NCBI GenBank assembly: GCA_015679605.1
Contig: JAAAVE010000891.1
Location: forward strand, 1 to 12,388
From: Podila epigama
Taxonomy: Eukaryota; Mortierellomycota; Mortierellomycetes; Mortierellales; Mortierellaceae
DNA length: 12,388 bases
Direction of reading: 5' to 3'
The notes below the pieces were generated by a model, which made no database searches, was not told the DNA's origin, and worked only from the letters and a program-made list of their open reading frames with translations. Below are positions 1 to 7,827 of the stretch, in pieces (the first letter of the stretch is position 1; each line of letters opens with the position of its first letter). The translations under genes were made by a program, and so were the position numbers.

Positions 1-291
1 AAAAAAAAAAAAAAAAAAAGCATGCTAAACAACAACGTATTTCTTGTTTAACTTTTCTTCTGACATTCCTCTTTTTTTTTTTCTTCTTCATTCAACTCAT
101 TCTCCATTCATTTGTTTTTTTTTTCCTTTTGACATTCAACAGTCTTCATTGAAAACAAAGCCGAAAAACTAAAGCGCAAGCAAGGAATACAATTCAAAAA
201 AGCGACAGAGCTGCTAACCCAACAAAAAAAAAAAAAAATAATCATCAACTTGTCAAGTTCAAATAATCACTCTTTGTAAAGACCAGGAATT
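1..291 (+). promoter_or_regulatory. Upstream and 5' UTR region of the 14-3-3 gene
   Basis: This stretch before the 14-3-3 start codon holds no coding signal. It opens with a run of 19 A at the window edge, then has pyrimidine-rich tracts at about 50-130, a style common in fungal promoters and 5' leaders. A run of 15 A lies at 224-238. I see no clear TATA box or CCAAT box. The promoter role is inferred only from its position directly upstream of the ATG at 292. Confidence 0.45.
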
Positions 292-1795
292 ATGGCTACC
301 GCTGCAGTAAGTCATGCTGAAGGACGCGGTTTCATTTCGAGTAACCATCCTTTAACAAAGGATCGGCTTTGATTTATTCTTTGGGCATTGTTGGGTGTGC
401 TCGCCTCGAAACGTATCACGTTGACGTGAAGCAAAATCGCGAAACGAAGCTCGAATCTAACACACAGAGACTTTTCTTTTTTTTTACAATCCACCGATCC
501 ATGGGTTCAATAGGAACGTGAATCAAATGTAAGAATATGAGGAGATACAGACATTGAAAGGATCGTTGACCATCCAATAGCTCGTTGTTATACAAGAGCA
601 AAGAAACACGAGCAGGATTGTATGTGGAAGTAATACTGATTCATTCTCGCTTATTACCTTTCACAACAAACAACCAATAGGTCTACATGGCCAAGGTTGC
701 CGAGCAGTCGGAGCGCTATACTGGTAACACGCGTCATACTCTTTATCGCTCAAGCATATCATTCTTGCCCTCTTGGATTGATGCAAAAGTAGGTTGAATC
801 GAAGAAAAAGTAACTTACATACATTCCTATTCACCTGCTGTATTCATAGAGATGGTGGCCTTCATGAAAGACATTACAAAGGTAAATATGAACACATCAT
901 TTGCATGACAAAAAGGACTCGTCCATTCATCGCCCCGGCTCACACTCCTTTCCCACATCTACATGTCCATAAATCAACAGCTCCGCGTTCAATTGACACT
1001 CGAGGAACGCAACTTGCTATCGGTCGCGTTCAAGAATCTGGCGGGCGCTCGTCGAGCAGAGTGGCGGATTGTTTCTTCGATTGAAGGAAAAGAAGCCGAG
1101 CAGGGCAACAAGGACCGGGTCGAGCGTCTGCAAGCGTATAGGACAAACATCGAAACTGAGCTCAAGGCAACTTGCACCGATATCTTGACGATCCTTGATC
1201 AGGATATCATTCCCTTTATTGATTCCGCCTCCGAGGATAAGGATGAGTGCAACGTGTTTTATTACAAAATGTGAGTATCGTTTCACTTTCAACCTCCTTT
1301 TTTTTGGGTTGGTGGTCGCTTTGTTGTGGCACACAGGGGTCCTCATCCACAAAGACACACACACACACATTCACCAAGACATACATGGTTTACTTACATC
1401 TACTCCACAAAACTGTGTCGCACCCCATCAAAAACAGGAAAGCGGACTACTTTCGCTATTTGGCAGAGTTCTCGTCAGGCGATGTCAAGGCCAAAGCCAC
1501 AACCGATGCTGATGAGGCATACACCCTGGCTACGGGCTTTGCCAAGAACTTGCCACCCACACATCCAATCGGTCTCGGCCTCGCCCTCAACTACTCTGTC
1601 TTCAAGTACGAAATTATTGGTGACCGCAAGGATGCCCTTCAAACCGCCAAGGCCGCGTTTGACATTGCCATCAAGGAGTTTGAGAGTAGTTCTGATGACA
1701 CTTCATATAGTTATAAGGACTCGGGCCTCATTCTCCAGCTCTTGCGCGATAACTTGCTCCTTTGGAACACTGACCAAGATGAGCTTGACGAGTAA
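292..1795 (+). CDS. 14-3-3 family phosphoserine/threonine-binding adaptor protein (complete, 5 exons)
   Basis: 14-3-3 proteins are dimeric cytosolic adaptors that bind phosphorylated Ser/Thr motifs and control kinases, cell cycle, stress and metabolic enzymes (fungal relatives: Bmh1/Bmh2, Rad24). Exons: 292-306, 681-723, 850-881, 981-1270, 1438-1795; introns are GT-AG and all phases agree, giving 245 aa, the usual family length. Residues: N-terminal helix [13 protein letters not shown] (6-18); first signature region [16 protein letters not shown] (40-55), with ligand-groove K48 and R55; groove residues R133-Y134 in [14 protein letters not shown]178 in [11 protein letters not shown]-terminal signature region [18 protein letters not shown] (219-236). 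The ATG was chosen because the 15-nt first exon splices exactly onto VYMAK, and the context is good (A at -3, G at +4). Departures from the consensus are Phe for the usual Tyr at 47, Gly-Leu-Ile-Leu where Thr/Ser-Leu-Ile-Met is usual (223-226), Leu for Thr at 234, and a longer Ser/Asp loop at 209-218. The C terminus stops soon after the last helix. The family call is near certain; the specific orthologue is not. Confidence 0.95.
1355..1369 (+). repeat. (AC)n microsatellite in 14-3-3 intron 4
   Basis: A short AC dinucleotide run sits inside the fourth 14-3-3 intron (1271-1437, donor GTGAGT, acceptor CAG). It has no coding role. Confidence 0.8.
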
Positions 1796-2262
1796 CAAGA
1801 GATTCTTGCGGTTATTTCCACTGTATACATCTCCATACTAGTTATTTTTAATTTTTTTTCTCTTTTTTCATTTTCTTTAAATTTCTTTAATATAACAAAA
1901 AGAGGGGTAGATTGGAGAAACTACAAAGAGGTTGTTAAGACAACGAGAGTAAAAGCCGGAGCTTCCAGATGACATCCTTGAACATGTAATGCGGTAGACG
2001 AATCCCGGGTTAGGGTCCTGCCAAGTCCACTTTTGTAACCCATTAGAAAGAACAAGCAAATGTATCCTTGTTTCAAAGACTGTAGTAAATATGTCTTTTG
2101 TTGAATTATGGCTTTCCCCATCCTTTAAACCATGACATGCAAGAAAAAGAAACTGGAGAGACTGAACATGATTGTTTTCATTTCTTTAAAAGTACAGGGT
2201 ATCATATCTAAAAATGGCATTAAAATTATCGTCTGCCTATTCCCCCTTGTCACAAAAATATG
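1796..2262. other. Intergenic space between two convergent genes (3' ends)
   Basis: The 14-3-3 gene ends at 1795 on the plus strand and the Rossmann-domain gene ends at 2263 on the minus strand, so this 467-bp stretch should carry both 3' UTRs and both polyadenylation regions. It is AT-rich, with T-rich runs at about 1846-1890. I see no canonical AATAAA on the sense strand of either gene close to its stop. Small open frames on the minus strand at 1877-2121 look random. I see no RNA gene. Confidence 0.6.
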
Positions 2263-4647
2263 CTATTGTGACCGAGGAGAAAAGGGTGGCAACGGGTAGT
2301 TAAAGAGTTTTGGGCTGGATGGAGAGGTTGGGCCTTGTTGAGTGCGGTATTCGCTCTTAATCTTCTCAAGCAGCTGGTGGTGCTTCTTTTCCAAGAGTTG
2401 CTTCTCGATTTGTTCTTCTCTTCGGAAAAGAGCCTGCTCCGCAGCCTCTCGGCGTCTCTCGAGTGGGCAGAACGGATTGGCCTTGAAGGGTTTGGGCTTT
2501 CCGGCGATGCTTCGGATAGCATGGTATTGATCAGAGTCATTGATGATCGAAAGAATATAGTGGGCCAGGTTTTTGCGTGTCAGGATCTTGATTCTGTTCT
2601 CAGTCCGCGGAAGGGCCTCGGAGGTGACGATGTACTTTTCAGTTAGATCACCGTCCTTGAGAGTAATGGGGCGGACAATGGTCCAGTCCAAGTGTGTAGA
2701 ATCGCGTTGAATGATATCTTCCTGGAGGACCTTGTCCTTAAGGATGCTGGTCATGAAGACACGCGAAAAGAGACGTTTGGTACTGATGAGATAGTTGCGC
2801 AGGCCCAGACAACCATACGAGGTCACGGCTACCAGCCGACGGACGCCATGTTTTTTCATTGCATTGTTGAGCACGACTTGTGCATGGGAACAAATGGTCG
2901 TGTCGCTGGACATGAAGCGAGCACCAATCACGTTCACGACCACATCTTGACCCTCGACACAACGGTCAAGATCTGCTTGGCAGGTGGGCGACCCCCGAAC
3001 AATGAGTAGGTTCTGGTTCTTTCGGAGCATCAGGTCTTCAATCAACAGTTTGTCATCGCGCACAAACGCTGTGACGCGATAATTTCTTTCGAGGCCTTGT
3101 TTTACTAGTTCAATCCCTGTCCGACCATTAGCACCAAGGACTGTAGGGTGATGGATTGAGAGGAAGGTTAGTTTTCAAGGAAAGGGGCGAGGGGTAGTTT
3201 CTGTACACGACATGAGAAGAACAGAGAAGAAGAAGTACATGACAAAGAACAAGAAGACGAAATAGAAAAAGAGAAAAAGGAACAAAGAGTCACTTGGGAG
3301 GTACAAAAGTGGTGGAACCAATAGTTGAACCAATAAACGCCCAAAGCCCAATGTGTTGGCGTGAACGTACAGGCCAGTGTTCAGGTCATGTACTTTGCGG
3401 ATATACATAATACACACGGTTGCTGATGGGAAAAAAAGTATGACACGCACGTTGCTGTTGGGAAAAAGTATGGTACACGTTGATGTTGAAAAAAAAAAAA
3501 GTATAACACGCGTTGTGGGTGGGAAAATGTGGAGAAGAAAGAAACAAACATGCGTGGGTTTGGCGCTGGGAAACCGAAATATTTACATACCAAGCATATA
3601 TTTTCCGTTGCCGTTGGCCAGGCTGTCCTTGGAGAGGGCAAGAGCGTTGATGGCAGTGTCGACGAGAAGATCCAGGTCAGGGTCGGCTTGGTTCAGGGTG
3701 GCACCAGATGAGGTCGAGGAGGTGCCGTACGGTTCGTGGATGGTACTGATGCTGGTGCTGGTGCTGTGTGTGCCTGGGAACTCGGCACTGGCCGTGGGAG
3801 AGTGGAGAGTGTCCTTGAGCGAGTCACCACCACGAGGGCTTGTAGTGTCATCGCTATCGTAGGCGTAATAGTCAAAGGTGGGCGATTGGGGCATGGTGGA
3901 CAAAGGGCGTAGGTCATGCATGGATTTTGTCGTGGCACTCTTCAGGCTCATAGACCGTGCCTTGCCATTATCGATAGCAGCCGAAAAATGCGAAAACGAG
4001 TGTTGTGTGCGAGGGGACAGAGTGGAATTGAAAGAGTCAGAGGACGAGGAGGAGAAGCTGGCGGAGTGGTACTGGTGTTGCTGGTGGATATCCCTGCTCT
4101 TGGGTAGACGGTGAGAGTAGTGTCTGTTGGCGTGATAGTAGACCTCTGCGGTCGGCGCGGGGTCCCAGGGATGATCTCTGGTTGTACGGTCGCCAGTGTA
4201 GACGGGCAAGGAGAGCTGTTGCCGTTTTTGGGAGGATCTTGCTTCGATCTCTGCGAGGTAGTCATTCTGGCTCTGGTACATTTGAATGTATTCGGCCTTC
4301 TTTTGTCTCTGTTCCAGCTTTGCCTGGTGGCGGTCCAGTTTTTGATGTGGAATGTGTGAGGAGGAGGATGATGGATGATGCTTTTGCTGGAGGTAGAGGG
4401 CGCCGAGCTGTTCCTTTTGCCGCCTCTTTGCGTCTTTCTTTTGCTCTGGTGTTAGGCGTGGGACAAGGTCGGGCATGGGGGATGATGGAGATGTTGTGCC
4501 GCGGTGCAAGGTATCAGAGTGGTCGAGGAAGTAGCGTGACATGTCATTGGACATACTTTTGGGGAATGAGGGTTCAAGGTGGATGGGTTCCGAGCTGAAC
4601 GAGCGGTAGGTGCGTTGTGATTCTGTGGTCATGCTGACTGATCGCAT
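2263..4647 (-). CDS. NAD(P)-binding Rossmann-fold (NmrA/SDR-like) protein with long disordered N-terminal extension
   Basis: Exons on the minus strand are 4647-3591 and 3140-2263, intron 3590-3141 (donor GTATGT, acceptor CTACAG), giving 644 aa. Residues 1-350 are low-complexity and likely disordered, Ser/His/Gln-rich, with two charged helical stretches (about 65-90 and 102-145). The splice joins KYML to VLGANGRTG, completing beta-strand 1 and the dinucleotide-binding GxxGxxG at G355-G358-G361. Further family marks are VVVNVIGARF (419-428), LVAVTSYG (455-462) and DWTIVRP with a following DG (504-516), as in atypical SDRs of the NAD(P)H-binding/NmrA type such as biliverdin reductase B-like proteins. 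A charged, probably helical segment (579-620) and a Pro/Ser-rich tail follow. Such domains act as oxidoreductases or redox-sensing regulators; substrate and role here are unknown. The start is the first in-frame ATG (A at -3). The frame stays open upstream to a TTG at 4773, through a TG microsatellite, so a longer N terminus from an unseen exon is possible. The domain call is strong; the single-gene fusion is likely but unproven. Confidence 0.8.
3141..3590 (-). other. 450-nt intron joining the disordered and Rossmann exons
   Basis: This is the proposed intron of the minus-strand gene. The minus-strand donor is GTATGT at 3590-3585 and the acceptor ends CTACAG at 3141. The exon before ends in phase 1 (G of a Val codon) and the next supplies TC, so the frame is kept. 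It is longer than most introns in the window and contains a degenerate tandem repeat. If unspliced, translation would stop after two more codons (Gly-Met-stop). Confidence 0.75.
3419..3527 (+). repeat. Degenerate tandem repeat, about 30 bp x 3.5 copies, in the intron
   Basis: Units begin at about 3419, 3451, 3479 and 3512. Each opens with GTTG, then a purine run GGGAAAA or A12, then GTATgacAC. Unit lengths are about 32, 28 and 33 bp plus a partial fourth copy, differing mainly in A-run length and single substitutions. It lies entirely inside the intron of the Rossmann-domain gene. Confidence 0.75.
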
Positions 4648-4818
4648 GGTACGGGAGGTGGATTGGGATGATGGTAGCTGTGGCGGTGAAGAGGTCGAGG
4701 ATGTGTGTGTGTGTGTGTGTAGTTGTGTCGAGATGGATGTGCTTGAGGGAATGGTGCAAGTGTGGATTTGCAAGTGAGCAAAAAAAAAATTAAAAATGAT
4801 ATTCAGGTACGAAATATG
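4648..4818 (-). promoter_or_regulatory. Probable 5' leader of the Rossmann-domain gene, with TG microsatellite
   Basis: This lies just upstream (minus strand) of the chosen ATG at 4647. It includes a (TG)n run at 4702-4720, read as CA repeats on the gene's strand. The coding frame stays open through it up to 4773, where the repeat would encode alternating Thr-His, so it may be 5' leader or extra N-terminal coding sequence. I favour leader because there is no ATG in that open stretch. Confidence 0.4.
4702..4720 (+). repeat. (TG)n microsatellite
   Basis: A near-perfect TG dinucleotide run of 19 bases lies about 55 bp upstream of the Rossmann-domain gene's ATG. It is likely length-variable by slippage. 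Confidence 0.9.
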
Positions 4819-4926
4819 CGAAGAAAGAAAACAAAAGAAAGATGGAGAGAAGAAAGAAGAGGAAAGAGAAAGAAGGGAAAGAGAGAAAGAAGAGAAAGAA
4901 AGAAAGATGAAGAGAGAGAGAGAGAG
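4819..4926 (+). repeat. Long polypurine tract ending in (GA)n
   Basis: About 105 bases are almost all A or G on the plus strand, with only about three or four pyrimidines, finishing in a GA dinucleotide run at about 4911-4926. On the minus strand this is a CT-rich tract 170-280 bp upstream of the Rossmann-domain gene's ATG, a position and composition typical of fungal pyrimidine-rich promoters. Such tracts can form triplex DNA; no such structure is shown here. Confidence 0.85.
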
Positions 4927-5190
4927 TCAAAAACCTTATTTGAGTTAATCAGCCTCAAATTCACACACACACACTTGCAAAAAAGCTTTATTCTCGAGTG
5001 CCAATGCTGTGGATTGGATTGAACGGAGAAATGGATTTTGGATTGGATGTGCAGTCTGAAGATAGGATTGGCAAGGGACAATGGAGGCACAGAGTTTAAA
5101 GAAAGGAAAAAAAAGAGAAAAAGAAAAAAGATAACAGTGTCCATCTCACCTCACTTGAAAAAAGGTCAAGGTTGTTGGAGGGACCCATTG

Positions 5191-5245
5191 GTGGAATGGA
5201 TGGTTGGATGGTCGTCGGATGGTCGATGGATGGGATGGGATGGTC
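5191..5245 (+). repeat. Degenerate GGATG/GGATGG array
   Basis: Repeated ATGG/GGATGG words with small variations cover about 55 bp. It is simple-sequence DNA with no coding signal. Confidence 0.7.
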
Positions 5246-5542
5246 AAAAAGGAATGGTCCACCCTCGAAGTTTAAACAGAAACAATTGTCTAGACTCTTC
5301 CTTTCTCCACAAACGCCCAAACCCAACGGACATGGACAGCTGCAGCATTGCTTGTGCTTGCACACAGACAGAAACCACTCCTTTTTGCATTCACCCAACA
5401 TCAACGAATTAACAAAATGTAGTCCTCAGATGCACAAGGCCTGAGTCCAACGGCGGACATGACCTTCGTGAGCACTGTCCCTTCCTTACCCCTCCCTGCC
5501 CTCTGTTGACTAAATGATAGGAGCAATGGATAGTATGACCTT

Positions 5543-5580
5543 GACCATGGACATGGACATAGACATAGACATGGTTATGG
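5543..5580 (+). repeat. Hexamer array, consensus GACATG/GACATA
   Basis: Five consecutive GACATG- or GACATA-like hexamers are followed by GGTTATGG. A related array in the opposite orientation lies at 6485-6532. Confidence 0.75.
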
Positions 5581-5724
5581 CTAGTAGATTGTATAGTCAT
5601 GGTTAGAGCATCCTTCGGCACGCATTTGGGACATTGTTTGTTTTCTACAATGACATTGTCATCAGGTCAAAAACCATGATGTTGTCTGTCCTCCTTCAGC
5701 AATCGATGGTCAATCATGCAGCAT

Positions 5725-5747
5725 AAAAAAAAAAAAAAAAAAAAAAA
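5725..5747 (+). repeat. Poly-A run of 23
   Basis: An uninterrupted run of 23 A lies in the gene-free stretch. It is not preceded by transcript-like or transposon-like sequence that I recognise. Confidence 0.9.
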
Positions 5748-5966
5748 CAGGCCATAGGATTGTCGCACTCCGAGAGAAATTCAAAATGTGGAGAAAAACT
5801 AAGCGAGAGCAAGCATTTGAGGGCGTTTTCGTCCATCACCCCCCCAAAAAAAATCAAATCCCAGATCTGGACCATTCAGCTCGACGATCGATAGGTAGGA
5901 TGGGAATGAATGGAGTATCTTCATAAACAATGGTACAAACAGACCACCATCCGCCACAACCATGCG

Positions 5967-5980
5967 ACAACAACAACAAC
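5967..5980 (+). repeat. Short (CAA)n array
   Basis: Perfect CAA/ACA trinucleotide repeats are followed by further A- and CAA-rich sequence up to about 6005. Confidence 0.8.
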
Positions 5981-6484
5981 GAAAGTAGAAAAACAACAAG
6001 CAGCAGCTTGGGAAAGACGCCTTGGGCGCAAAGCCATGCCAAGGAACTCCAAATTGGGTTGTCAGTGCATTTTGCATTTGGAGCACTTCTATGGTGTTGC
6101 GCTGCGCGGCTGTTGTATCCATCCTTCCTTTGGGTCACCCTTGAGGTATGCTCATCGCTTTGTTTGCTCTCACTTGCTCTCAATGCAAAGGAAGGGAGAA
6201 CTAATAACATTTGCAACCCTTTCCTGTCTCCACATCTACCATATCCACCCCTACCAGTCATGATGGTAAAATCTCCTTTTTTTCCGAGGGACGCGAGGTC
6301 TTTTTGTTGATGTTCCCAGTCCAGGCCCAAATGGGCACATGGAAAACGTGGGATACGCCGAGACGGATGCAATGTAACCATGATAGAGGATAGTTCGATT
6401 GGGTATTGAGTGGGTTATAAACTTATAATACTATCATTGGCATTCTGCGATTGTTTCCAAATCTGTATTCCAACCATTCCCATG

Positions 6485-6532
6485 AACCATGTCCATATCC
6501 AAGTACATTTCCATGTCTATATCCATGTCTAC
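6485..6532 (+). repeat. Hexamer array, consensus CCATGT/CTATAT (inverse of 5543-5580)
   Basis: CCATGTCTATATCCATGTCT-like words form a degenerate array whose reverse complement has the same GACATG/GATATA hexamer theme as the array at 5543-5580. Confidence 0.65.
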
Positions 6533-6623
6533 CCTTCTATGAGCAATGTCTAATTGCTACTCAACGATGCATCTCAACCACATATCCATCGAAAACAATG
6601 GGAGGGATGTTTAGTGTAATATT

Positions 6624-6629
6624 TTTATT
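6624..6629 (-). terminator. Probable polyadenylation signal AATAAA of the eL43 gene
   Basis: On the minus strand a canonical AATAAA lies about 59-64 nt downstream of the eL43 stop codon, a normal distance for a short 3' UTR. Confidence 0.6.
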
Positions 6630-6687
6630 GTTGCAAGAATAGCGGGCTGCTTGCACTCCATTGGTAGAATAAATCAGAAAGGACGAT

Positions 6688-7827
6688 TTAAACCTCCATG
6701 AGCTCACGGAGACGGCGGGTGGTGGAGCGGACAGTGGCAGCAGCGGTGGTGGAAAGGGTCCAGGCACCTCCGGCCATGGTCTTCTTGCATCCGCGGCAGC
6801 TCCAGATACCAACAGCCTGGCGCTTGACGGAGTCCTATCAATCGAAAAAAAGACGTATTACACAAGTTAGATTGAATATTGGTAAAAAGTGTTATCCTGA
6901 AGCTTGAACATGTCTGCTTCATTTTGTTGTCAGTCGTTACGATCCGTATGACTGATCTATTGCTTCTTTTCATTTGCCTATCCCCGAATTGCCCAACATG
7001 TCGCTCGAAACAGCAAATCCTGAGTAGAGGAGTGAAAAAGAGAGAGAGAGCACTTACACGACCGCAGAAAGTGCAAGTGTACTTGCTGTGCTGGGTGATT
7101 TCCATCTTCTTGACCTGCTTACGGAGGGAGGCACCATAACGGATACCGTATTTACCGACAACTCCGACCTTCTTAGTGCGCTTAGCCTAGAGATTTTGAA
7201 ATGAAGTCCAGAGATGGATGTTGTGTTTTAGAAAAACAAACTGGTCGAGTTGATTTCATGATGGATTCTTCACAAGATTTTCCTCCTGAAAGATAAACTG
7301 ATCCTGATGAAAGCGTTGTCTGTGCAGTATAAGAGTCGTTGAATTTGTTGAAATTGACTACAGAGATGCAGCACTGCACTCCACAGTCCGATCAGGGGAT
7401 TGCCGAATTATTAAACAGATTGATGTCCGTTACGCCTTGAATGTTGCTGTGAAGATATATAGGTTGATGTTAAAAGTGGCCGATCCTTGACTTATTCTTT
7501 TCATCTTGTGTAAAATCAAGCAATGTACCGATGCAGCAATGGTACCGCTGCCAGTGACATGTACGCTTCGTTGTCTTTTCCTTCCAAGAGTATGAATATG
7601 AAACTTTTTTTTTCCTTGCAGTATCAAATCATGAATGCTGATGCCTGGATTGTCTCTCTGATAGCGATAGAGATGGTATCAATGGGATGGTGCCGATGGA
7701 TGGTTTGTCGAGCATGGTGTGTGTATCCATTGTATGGGCTATTTTTCGCCTTGATCAACTCTCTCTTCCTTGTACTCCTTCCTGTGTCCGTTGCCTGCCC
7801 AGCGTGACTGCTCAAACTCCGTACCAT
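6688..7827 (-). CDS. RPL43: 60S ribosomal protein eL43 (L37a family), complete, 3 exons
   Basis: eL43 is a small zinc-binding protein of the large cytosolic ribosomal subunit. Exons on the minus strand are 7827-7825 (ATG only), 7186-7058 and 6834-6688, giving 92 aa, the usual length for yeast and animal eL43. Exon 2 starts [20 protein letters not shown] and ends in YTCTFCGR; exon 3 carries [20 protein letters not shown] and ends RRLRELMEV. The two CxxC pairs (YTCTFC and WSCRGC) form the family's zinc site. An in-frame TAG directly precedes exon 2, so the start must come from another exon. The only ATG followed by GT on this strand between 7187 and the divergent SCYL gene is at 7827 (donor GTACGG, A at -3). 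Intron 1 (7187-7824, 638 nt) is long; intron 2 (6835-7057, 223 nt) has GTAAGT. The protein call is essentially certain; the one-codon first exon is inferred. Confidence 0.93.
7187..7824 (-). other. Long first intron of the eL43 gene
   Basis: This 638-nt intron separates the start codon from the rest of eL43. Introns of ribosomal protein genes often host snoRNAs, so I looked on the gene strand for box C (RUGAUGA) and box D (CUGA) pairs with suitable spacing and found none convincing. Open frames at 7430-7627 (minus) and 7523-7807 (plus) show no family resemblance. Confidence 0.65.

Larger units (their letters stand above)
4927..6480. other. Long gene-free stretch with simple repeats
   Basis: No open frame here has recognisable domains, credible splice-linked neighbours or a coherent composition. 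The longest frame (5854-6381, minus, 175 codons) resembles no family I know. Contents are AC repeats (4961-4974), a GGATG-type degenerate array (5191-5245), a GACATG-type hexamer array (5543-5580), a run of 23 A (5725-5747) and a CAA array (5967-5980). I see no tRNA or rRNA. A distant 5' exon of the minus-strand gene or a non-coding transcript cannot be excluded. Confidence 0.55.

Noticed and set aside
1990-2035. tRNA-like fragment (GGGATTCG on the minus strand) and a single TTAGGG
   Set aside because: No proper T-loop (no GTTCRA), no cloverleaf pairing, and one TTAGGG copy does not make a telomeric repeat.
2335-2646. Plus-strand 103-codon frame opposite the Rossmann exon
   Set aside because: It is an antisense shadow of the real coding exon; the minus-strand reading carries the domain motifs.
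3877-4598. Plus-strand frames opposite the disordered exon (3878-4114, 4182-4598)
   Set aside because: Shadows of the Ser/Gln-rich minus-strand exon, with no family resemblance and no splice support.
4648-4773. Extending the Rossmann-domain protein upstream to the TTG at 4773
   Set aside because: There is no ATG in this part of the frame, and it crosses a TG microsatellite. A longer N terminus would need an upstream exon that I cannot identify.
5854-6381. 175-codon minus-strand open frame in the gene-free stretch
   Set aside because: No domain, no coherent composition, Cys/Trp-rich chance-like translation, and overlapping open frames on the other strand of similar length.
6835-7824. Intron-hosted snoRNA in the eL43 gene
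   Set aside because: No RUGAUGA/CUGA box pair with suitable spacing on the gene strand. The TGATGA-like word near 7306 is on the opposite strand and lacks a box D partner.
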